From NCBI GenBank assembly GCA_025924775.1, contig JAICHS010000065.1:1-10835 (forward strand): DNA of 10,835 nt. Reading direction: 5' to 3'. The notes beneath the pieces are model-generated. The model did not search any database, was not told the origin of the DNA, and saw nothing but the letters and a program-made list of their open reading frames with translations. This DNA is from Rhodanobacteraceae bacterium (GTDB lineage Bacteria; Pseudomonadota; Gammaproteobacteria; Xanthomonadales; Rhodanobacteraceae). The translations under genes and the position numbers were made by a program. Below are positions 6,144-10,835 of this stretch, one piece after another. The first letter of the stretch is position 1; each line of letters starts with the position of its first letter.

Positions 6144-8507
6144 ATGCCAAGACGCCAACGTCCGCCTTCCGGTGCCGCGCGCAAGCCGCGCGGCGCACAC
6201 GCCAACACTGAATCCGGGCGCACCGCCGCGACCCGCGGCAAGCAAAAGACCCCCGTGCATCCGCCGGCCCGGCGCGACCACAAACCGGCGGTAACGCCGT
6301 TCGTCGACCCGCACGCGGAGCGCGAAGCGCAGCGTTACGCGCACCCCATTCCCAGCCGCGAGGCGATCCTGGCGCTGTTGGCCGAGCGCGGGAGCCTGCT
6401 GCGTGCCGGCGCGATCGCCGAAGCGTTGGGGATCGATGACGCGCAGCGGCGGGACGCTCTGGACAAGCGCCTGCACGCGATGCTGCGCGACGGCCAGTTG
6501 CTGGAAAGCCGCCGCGGCGGACTCGCGCCGGCCGAACGCATCGGCCTGATCGCCGGGACGGTGTTGGCCAACGCCGAGGGTTATGGATTCCTGCGTCCCG
6601 ACGAGGGCGGCGACGACCTGTACCTGTCGCCCGCGCAGATGCGCCAGGTGCTGCACGGCGACCGGGTACTGGCGTCGGTGGTGGGCGTGGACCGGCGCGG
6701 CCGCCAGCAAGGCGCGATCCGCGAGGTGCTGGAACGCCGGGCGCCCCGACTGGTGGGCCGGGTGCTGGAAGAACATGGCGTGGTGGTGGTCGATCCAGAT
6801 GATCGCCGGCTGCACCAAGACATCCTGATTCCGCCGGATGCGCGCAACGGCGCGCGCGCGGGCCAGATCGTGGTGGCGGAAATCACCGAGCCGCCGACGT
6901 CGCAGCGCGGCCCGATCGGCCGCGTCGTCTCGGTGCTGGGCGAACGCCTGCAGCCGTCGCTGATCGTCGAAATGGCGATCGAAAGCCACGGCCTGCCGCA
7001 CACATGGCCGCCGGAGGCGACGCGCGAGGCGGAGGCGGTCGAACCGCGCGTCGGCGACGCCGAATACGCGGGCCGCGTGGACCTGCGCAAGTTGCCGCTG
7101 GTCACCATCGACGGCGCCGATTCGCGCGACTTCGACGACGCGGTGTTCGCGGAACCTGCGCACGGTGGCGGTTATCGCCTGATCGTCGCGATCGCCGACG
7201 TCTCGCACTACGTGCAGCCGGAAACCGGGCTGGATGCGGAAGCCCTCAATCGCGGCACCTCGGTGTACTTTCCGGGCTTCGTGGTGCCGATGCTGCCGGA
7301 GACGCTGTCGAACGGCATCTGCTCGCTGAACCCGGACGTCGACCGCCTGTGCATGGCCTGCGACATGCGGGTGAGTGCGGACGGCGAGGTCACGCGCGCG
7401 AAGTTCTACCCGGCGGTGATGCGTTCGCACGCGCGCCTGACCTACGATCAGGTTTGGCAGGCGATCGGCGAACGCGATGCTGAAACGCGTCGCGCGCTGG
7501 GCCAGTTGCTGCCGCCCATCGAGCACCTGCACGCGCTGTACCGGGCGTTCGACGCCGCGCGCAAGCGGCGCGGCACCATCGAGTTCGAGACCAGTGAAGT
7601 GGAGTACCGGCTGGACGACAACGGCGAAGTGGTGTCGCTGGGTGCGCACGCACGCAACGACGCGCACAAGCTGATCGAGGAATGCATGATCGCGGCCAAC
7701 GTCGCGGCGGCGAAATTCCTCGCGAAAAAGAAGATTCCCGCACCGTTCCGGGTACACGCGCCGCCGCCCGCCGACAAGTACGAAGACCTGCTGGCGTTCC
7801 TGCGCGAATACAAGTTGAAACTGCCGCCGCTGGCCGACGTGCGGCCGGCCGACTTCGCGGCGCTGCTGAAGCGGGTGGCGGCACGCAACGACGCGGAATT
7901 GTTCCGCAGCGTGCTGTTGCGCGCGCAAAGCCTCGCCAGTTACCAGCCCGCTAACCAAGGGCACTTTGGCCTGGCGCTGGATGCCTACGCGCACTTCACT
8001 TCGCCGATCCGGCGCTATCCCGACCTGCTGGTGCATCGGGCGATCCGCTACGCGCTGGTGGGTGGCAAGCCGGCCGCGTACCTGTACACCGAAAGCAAGA
8101 TGACGACGCTGGCGGCGCATTGTTCGCGCACCGAGCGGCGCGCCGAGGAAGCCGAGCGCGACGTGGACGAGCGTTACAAGTGCGCGTGGATGGAAAAGCA
8201 CGTCGGCGAGGAGTTCGACGGCATCGTCACCGGCGTTACCTCGTTCGGCCTGTTTGTCGAGTTGGCGGATTCGCGGGTGTCGGGGCTGGTGCACATCACC
8301 CAGCTGCGCAACGATTACTACCAGTTCGACGCGCGCCGCCACGAGCTGCGCGGCGATCGCACGGGGCAGGTGTTCCGGCTGGGCGACGCGGTGCGCGTGC
8401 AGGTACTGCGTGCCAGCATGGAAGATCGCAAGATCGATTTCCGGATGGTGTCGGGGCGCGATGGGGAAACGGGGGTTGCGGCCGAAAAGCAGCGCCGGCA
8501 CCGATGA
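6144..8507 (+). CDS. rnr: Ribonuclease R (3'-5' exoribonuclease)
   Basis: A 787-residue processive 3'-5' exoribonuclease that degrades structured RNA, important in rRNA and tmRNA quality control. Domain order: basic low-complexity N-terminus (1-50), winged-helix domain typical of RNase R (about 68-128), cold-shock/OB domains (about 136-290, including GYGFLRPDEGGDDLYLSP at 147-164), RNB catalytic domain (about 310-640), and a C-terminal S1 domain (about 688-768, FDGIVTGVTSFGLFVEL). The Mg-binding aspartates appear as D323, D329, D331 and D332 in DGADSRDFDDAV, with the 6/2/1 spacing of RNase II/R. The catalytic-arginine motif HFTSPIRRYPDL is at 617-628. Length is close to E. coli RNase R (813), but the lysine-rich tail after S1 is reduced to about 18 residues. 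The ATG at 6144 lacks a good Shine-Dalgarno, so a start slightly downstream is possible. Placement before rlmB is conserved in gammaproteobacteria. Confidence 0.97.
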   Translation: MPRRQRPPSGAARKPRGAHANTESGRTAATRGKQKTPVHPPARRDHKPAVTPFVDPHAEREAQRYAHPIPSREAILALLAERGSLLRAGAIAEALGIDDAQRRDALDKRLHAMLRDGQLLESRRGGLAPAERIGLIAGTVLANAEGYGFLRPDEGGDDLYLSPAQMRQVLHGDRVLASVVGVDRRGRQQGAIREVLERRAPRLVGRVLEEHGVVVVDPDDRRLHQDILIPPDARNGARAGQIVVAEITEPPTSQRGPIGRVVSVLGERLQPSLIVEMAIESHGLPHTWPPEATREAEAVEPRVGDAEYAGRVDLRKLPLVTIDGADSRDFDDAVFAEPAHGGGYRLIVAIADVSHYVQPETGLDAEALNRGTSVYFPGFVVPMLPETLSNGICSLNPDVDRLCMACDMRVSADGEVTRAKFYPAVMRSHARLTYDQVWQAIGERDAETRRALGQLLPPIEHLHALYRAFDAARKRRGTIEFETSEVEYRLDDNGEVVSLGAHARNDAHKLIEECMIAANVAAAKFLAKKKIPAPFRVHAPPPADKYEDLLAFLREYKLKLPPLADVRPADFAALLKRVAARNDAELFRSVLLRAQSLASYQPANQGHFGLALDAYAHFTSPIRRYPDLLVHRAIRYALVGGKPAAYLYTESKMTTLAAHCSRTERRAEEAERDVDERYKCAWMEKHVGEEFDGIVTGVTSFGLFVELADSRVSGLVHITQLRNDYYQFDARRHELRGDRTGQVFRLGDAVRVQVLRASMEDRKIDFRMVSGRDGETGVAAEKQRRHR

Positions 8508-8514
8508 ACATGAT

Positions 8515-8626
8515 TCGTCATTCCGGAGCTGCTCGCGGTTTCTGCGGACAGAGCCCGGAACGCGGCGCCTGGTGCCCCAAAGTCACCGGGTTCCGGATCG
8601 CCGCAATGCAGCGTCCGGAATGACGA
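8515..8626. repeat. Palindromic REP/MITE-like intergenic repeat
   Basis: A 112-bp element with perfect 13-bp terminal inverted repeats, TCGTCATTCCGGA (8515-8527) and TCCGGAATGACGA (8614-8626). It contains a second inverted pair, CCGGAAC (8555-8561) and GTTCCGG (8590-8596). The arms also pair locally: TTCCGG 8521-8526 with CCGGAA 8555-8560, and TTCCGGA 8591-8597 with TCCGGAA 8614-8620. It can therefore form either one long cruciform or two adjacent hairpins, a bipartite REP layout. It starts 7 nt after the rnr stop and ends 46 nt before rlmB. The ends resemble widely dispersed GTCATTCC repeats of proteobacterial genomes (recalled, not searched). No coding potential is evident. Confidence 0.75.
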
Positions 8627-8672
8627 CAATGGAGACTTGGCCTGCGTTTCCAAAGAGGCAAGCGGTATCACC

Positions 8673-9413
8673 ATGAGTGAATCCTGGATCGTCGGCATCA
8701 ATCCGGTCGCGGGCGCGTTGGCCAACGATCCCTCGCGCGTGCTTGAGCTGCTGGTCGAGCAGGGCACCCGCAACGCGCGCGTGGCCGAACTGGTTTCGGA
8801 AGCCAAGCGCCTGGGCGTGCGCGTGCACGCGCGTCCGCGCGCGATGCTGGACAAGGTGTCGGGGCGCGCCCACCACCAGGGCGTGGTGGCGCAGTACGAG
8901 GTGCCGGCGGCCAAGACCGAACGCGACCTCGCGGGGTTGCTTGAGGCCGACGACGGCTTGTTCCTGGTACTGGACGGCGTCACCGACCCGCACAACCTCG
9001 GCGCCTGCCTGCGCAGCGCGGCGGCGGCGGGGGTGGCGGCGGTAATCGTGCCGAAGGACCGCGCGGTCGGCATCACGCCGGTGGTGCGGCGCGCCTCGGC
9101 GGGTGCGGTGGACCGAGTGCCGCTGATCGAAGCGACCAACCTTGCGCGCGCGCTGCGCGAGTTGAAGGACGCGGGCGTGTGGCTGACCGGGCTTGCCGGC
9201 GAAGCGGAAGCCTCGTTGTACGATGTCGACCTTGCGGGCAAGGCGGCGCTGGTGATGGGTGGCGAAGGCGAGGGCATGCGCCGCCTGACGCGCGAAGCCT
9301 GCGACCGGCTGGCGCGCATCCCGATGCCGGGGGCAATGGAAAGCCTGAACGTTTCGGTGGCGACGGGCGTCGCCCTGTTCGAAGCGGTCAGGCAACGTAG
9401 AGGCCGGGCATGA
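8673..9413 (+). CDS. rlmB: 23S rRNA (guanosine-2251-2'-O)-methyltransferase
   Basis: A 246-residue SPOUT methyltransferase that uses SAM to 2'-O-methylate G2251 of 23S rRNA, in the P-loop of the peptidyl-transferase centre; length is normal for RlmB. The N-terminal substrate-binding domain (1-75) begins with the typical GINPVAGAL. The SPOUT motifs are intact: motif 1 LDGVTDPHNLGACLRSA (100-116; N108 and R114 are the catalytic-site residues), motif 2 VMGGEGEGM (194-202), and motif 3 IPMPGAMESLNVSVATG (216-232), which forms the trefoil knot and SAM pocket. The ATG at 8673 gives the standard RlmB N-terminus. AGAGG at 8654-8658 is 14 nt upstream, rather far for a Shine-Dalgarno. It follows rnr as in E. 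coli, separated by the repeat element, and its stop overlaps the next gene's ATG. Confidence 0.96.
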   Translation: MSESWIVGINPVAGALANDPSRVLELLVEQGTRNARVAELVSEAKRLGVRVHARPRAMLDKVSGRAHHQGVVAQYEVPAAKTERDLAGLLEADDGLFLVLDGVTDPHNLGACLRSAAAAGVAAVIVPKDRAVGITPVVRRASAGAVDRVPLIEATNLARALRELKDAGVWLTGLAGEAEASLYDVDLAGKAALVMGGEGEGMRRLTREACDRLARIPMPGAMESLNVSVATGVALFEAVRQRRGRA

Positions 9414-9676
9414 ACATCAACGTCAGCGTCGATTGGACCGTCATCGTCGGACTGGTCGGCATGCTCGTCACACTGGTTGCGTATTTCCTGCTGCAGGCGC
9501 AGAAACTGCACGGCAACGGCCTGGTCTACCAGTTGATGAATGCGGTGGGCGCGCTGGGCGTCGCGCTGTCGCTGCTGTTCGGTACGTTCAACCTGCCGGC
9601 GTTCCTGCTGGAAGTCATCTGGCTGGCGATCAGCATCTACGGCATCGTGGTCGCGCGCCGCATGCGCGTGCAGTAG
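9410..9676 (+). CDS. Small three-helix membrane protein (CBU_0592-like)
   Basis: An 88-residue integral membrane protein of unknown function. Hydrophobic segments are at about 9-30, 38-59 and 62-82, followed by a basic cytoplasmic end (RRMRVQ). The conserved-looking loop QAQKLHGNGLVYQLMNAVGA (29-48), with NxxG and a polar Gln-Asn face in the second helix, matches my recollection of the CBU_0592-like family of small membrane proteins. The start codon is the ATG of an ATGA overlap with the rlmB stop, so it is almost certainly translated by coupling with rlmB. Nothing in the sequence indicates a role in rRNA modification. Its stop lies 3 nt from the stop of the convergent minus-strand gene. Confidence 0.82.
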   Translation: MNINVSVDWTVIVGLVGMLVTLVAYFLLQAQKLHGNGLVYQLMNAVGALGVALSLLFGTFNLPAFLLEVIWLAISIYGIVVARRMRVQ

Positions 9677-9679
9677 CCG

Positions 9680-10336
9680 TCAGCGCGGCTTGCGGGGGCC
9701 TTGCCGCTTGCCTGAGGGTCGGCGCGGACGCGCGGCGTCGCGGTGCTGTTCGCGGAACGCCGCGTTGTAGGCCGCGATTTCCTTGCGCAGTGCCGGCGAC
9801 GCACGCGGCAATTTTCCGTCGTCGATCGCCTTTTGCATGCGTCGCATCAGGTCCCAATCGTGGTAGTCGCGATAGGGCTTGAGGTCGAGGTCCCTCGGCA
9901 CCTTTTTCAGGCGTTCGTCGCCCACGCTTTTGACGTACTTCTGCATGAAGTGGTCGTAGGCGTGCCAGGAAACGCGTTCGGCGCGCACCGCGGCTTCCTC
10001 GGCGCGGGTCGCGATCTGGTGCGCGTGCAGGTAGTGCAGGTCCAGCTGGTCGATCAGGGTTTTCTCAACTTCCTCGTGCATGATCAGGAAACGGTCCACG
10101 TCGATGGTGCGCCCGCGGTACTTGAAGCTGGTCGGCAGGTGGCGATCGATGTAGATGGTCTTGCCGTCCGTGCTGTAGCCGGCGAGGTAGGGAATGTCGT
10201 GGCTGCGGTCGAGCTTCTTGACACGCCGCAGGACGGCGTCCAGCGCGCGATCCAGCATCAGGCTGGATACGAACCAGTCCGGCGTGTGTAGTTTTGCGTG
10301 GGGCGCGGCGGGGTGGCAGGCCCGATCGAAGTGCAT
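9680..10336 (-). CDS. Conserved-looking hypothetical protein with HEE/H-x-H pattern
   Basis: I do not recognise a named family for this 218-residue protein. The ATG at 10336 is preceded by GGAG (complement of 10345-10348) at 8-nt spacing; the open frame extends to 10447 but the added stretch is Cys/Pro-rich and looks non-coding. No signal peptide or membrane segment is seen. The central part has DGKTIYIDRHLP (57-68), then MHEEVEKTLID (86-96), a YLHAH (102-106; His104, His106) and RAEEAAVRAE (111-120). This places His87, Glu88/89/91, His104/106 and Glu113/114 on what look like two helices, as in a metal site. It is not a canonical HExxH zincin, so enzymatic activity is only a guess. The last 19 residues are strongly basic (ARPRRPSGKRQGPRKPR), which may bind nucleic acid. 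A possible -10 TATGCT (complement of 10366-10371) lies in the 91-nt gap it shares with the divergent ATL gene. Confidence 0.82.
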   Translation of the reverse strand: MHFDRACHPAAPHAKLHTPDWFVSSLMLDRALDAVLRRVKKLDRSHDIPYLAGYSTDGKTIYIDRHLPTSFKYRGRTIDVDRFLIMHEEVEKTLIDQLDLHYLHAHQIATRAEEAAVRAERVSWHAYDHFMQKYVKSVGDERLKKVPRDLDLKPYRDYHDWDLMRRMQKAIDDGKLPRASPALRKEIAAYNAAFREQHRDAARPRRPSGKRQGPRKPR

Positions 10337-10427
10337 GGCGGCAGCTCCGTGGAACCACGGCGCGCAGCATACGCGGGTTGCCGGCTGCGCGGGCCGTGGC
10401 TGGGATGCGGTTATCCTTGCCACTCGC

Positions 10428-10775
10428 ATGCAGACCGTCACCGACACGCGCTACCGACGCATCTATCGCGCCATCGCCGCCATTCCGGCGGGACGCGTGG
10501 CCAGCTACGGCCAGATCGCGGCGCGCGCGGGGTTGCCGGGCCGCGCCCGGCTGGTCGGCACCGCGCTGCGTGATACGCCGGATGGATTGGAGCTGCCGTG
10601 GTTCCGGGTGCTGCATGCGGACGGCACGATCGCCCTGCCGCGTGGCAGCCGCGGATTTCGCGAACAGTCACGCCGGCTGCGAGCCGAGGGTGTGCAGGTC
10701 CGCAACGGTCGCGTGCCGATGCAGGCATTTGGCCTTGACCACGATATCGACCGCGCGTTGTGGGCCATCGCCTGA
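10428..10775 (+). CDS. Alkyltransferase-like protein (ATL; MGMT DNA-binding domain without the active Cys)
   Basis: A 115-residue protein with the DNA-binding fold of O6-alkylguanine-DNA alkyltransferase. ATLs bind O6-alkylguanine lesions without repairing them directly and mark them for nucleotide excision repair. Family marks: IPAGRVASYGQIA (19-31) with the nucleotide-flipping Tyr27; the helix-turn-helix region GLPGRARLVGTALR (35-48) with Arg41 at the arginine-finger position; and P57-W58-F59-R60-V61 where true methyltransferases have PCHRV. Trp in place of the acceptor Cys defines ATLs. Here the following His is also replaced (Phe59), unlike the common PWHRV. The C-terminus continues about 50 residues past the motif, with F101-G-L-D in place of the usual terminal region. 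The ATG at 10428 has no Shine-Dalgarno, and a -10-like TATCCT (10412-10417) is close enough to suggest a leaderless or near-leaderless transcript. Divergent neighbour is the unknown HEE protein. Confidence 0.92.
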   Translation: MQTVTDTRYRRIYRAIAAIPAGRVASYGQIAARAGLPGRARLVGTALRDTPDGLELPWFRVLHADGTIALPRGSRGFREQSRRLRAEGVQVRNGRVPMQAFGLDHDIDRALWAIA

Positions 10776-10788
10776 GGCCGAAAAATGC

Positions 10789-10817
10789 TTGACGCTCGCC
10801 GTGACTGCCGCTGTAAT
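10789..10817 (+). promoter_or_regulatory. Near-consensus sigma-70 promoter reading out of the window
   Basis: -35 TTGACG (10789-10794, 5 of 6), a 17-nt spacer, and -10 TGTAAT (10812-10817, 5 of 6), with an A tract (10781-10785) just upstream acting like an UP element. The predicted start is near 10824. This is the strongest promoter on the plus strand. Its quality resembles the stable-RNA promoter of tRNA-Leu here, so a tRNA or other highly expressed gene probably follows beyond the edge; that gene is not visible. Confidence 0.7.
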
Positions 10818-10835
10818 ACGCGGTTCATGGCTGCG

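Noticed and set aside
5931..8501. An 856-codon open frame on the minus strand, antisense to rnr.
   Set aside because: Same composition artefact; the plus strand encodes intact RNase R over the same span.
9947..10080. Calling the 218-residue protein a zinc metallopeptidase.
   Set aside because: The HEEVEK stretch is not HExxH and the further His/Glu residues do not match a zincin spacing that I can identify; kept only as a hypothesis.
9743..10291. A 182-codon plus-strand frame opposite the 218-residue gene.
   Set aside because: It is rich in Val, Gly and Ala with no start signal. The minus-strand frame has a Shine-Dalgarno, balanced composition and a plausible helix pattern.
10337..10447. 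Upstream extension of the 218-residue protein to an ATG at 10447.
   Set aside because: The extra 37 residues are Cys/Pro/Arg-rich and overlap the start of the ATL gene. The ATG at 10336 has a well-placed GGAG.
10596..10610. Calling the last gene an active ogt/MGMT methyltransferase.
   Set aside because: The acceptor cysteine of PCHRV is Trp58, so alkyl transfer is not expected.
1..10835. CRISPR array, insertion sequence, prophage or defence island.
   Set aside because: No regularly spaced direct repeats, transposase or integrase motifs, or composition break were seen. The only repeat is the palindromic element at 8515-8626.

Overview
The window is GC-rich chromosomal DNA. It most likely comes from a gammaproteobacterium near the Xanthomonadales (Xanthomonadaceae/Rhodanobacteraceae). 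The support is the rnr-rlmB gene pair, a CBU_0592-type small membrane protein, a dispersed repeat with CGTCATTCCGG ends, and strong CTG/GCG codon bias. This placement is from memory of gene content, not from a search. I see no transposase, integrase, phage gene, CRISPR array or defence cluster. The DNA reads as ordinary core/accessory chromosome.

Left block (2-5204, plus strand): three tightly packed genes encode a tripartite RND efflux system. They are the 3' two-thirds of a TolC/NodT-type outer-membrane channel (cut by the window edge), a lipoprotein periplasmic adaptor, and a 1040-residue inner-membrane permease of the heavy-metal (HME) RND branch. The gaps are 5 nt and then a 4-nt ATGA overlap, so this is an operon whose promoter lies off the window. 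The permease has the proton-relay D-D-E signature of CzcA/CusA but lacks the three methionines that bind Cu/Ag in CusA. A divalent cation or another substrate is therefore more likely than Cu(I)/Ag(I).

Middle (5205-5491): a complete tRNA-Leu(CAG) with encoded CCA lies on the minus strand. It has a consensus-like TTGACA promoter, a small hairpin in its leader, and an intrinsic terminator that sits against the 3' end of the efflux operon.

Centre right (5492-9676, plus strand): a signal-peptide-bearing BCP/PrxQ-type peroxiredoxin, RNase R (rnr), the 23S rRNA Gm2251 methyltransferase RlmB, and a three-helix membrane protein whose start overlaps the rlmB stop. The 165-nt rnr-rlmB gap is almost filled by a palindromic REP/MITE-like repeat.

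Right end (9680-10835): an unrecognised 218-residue protein on the minus strand carries a conserved-looking HEE...H-x-H...EE pattern. It is divergent, across 91 nt, from an alkyltransferase-like (ATL) protein in which the MGMT active-site Cys is Trp. The last 50 nt hold a near-consensus sigma-70 promoter pointing out of the window, probably for a stable RNA or another gene. The best candidates for something little described are the 218-residue protein and, less so, the ATL with PWFRV in place of PCHRV. Neither amounts to a demonstrable new system from sequence alone.
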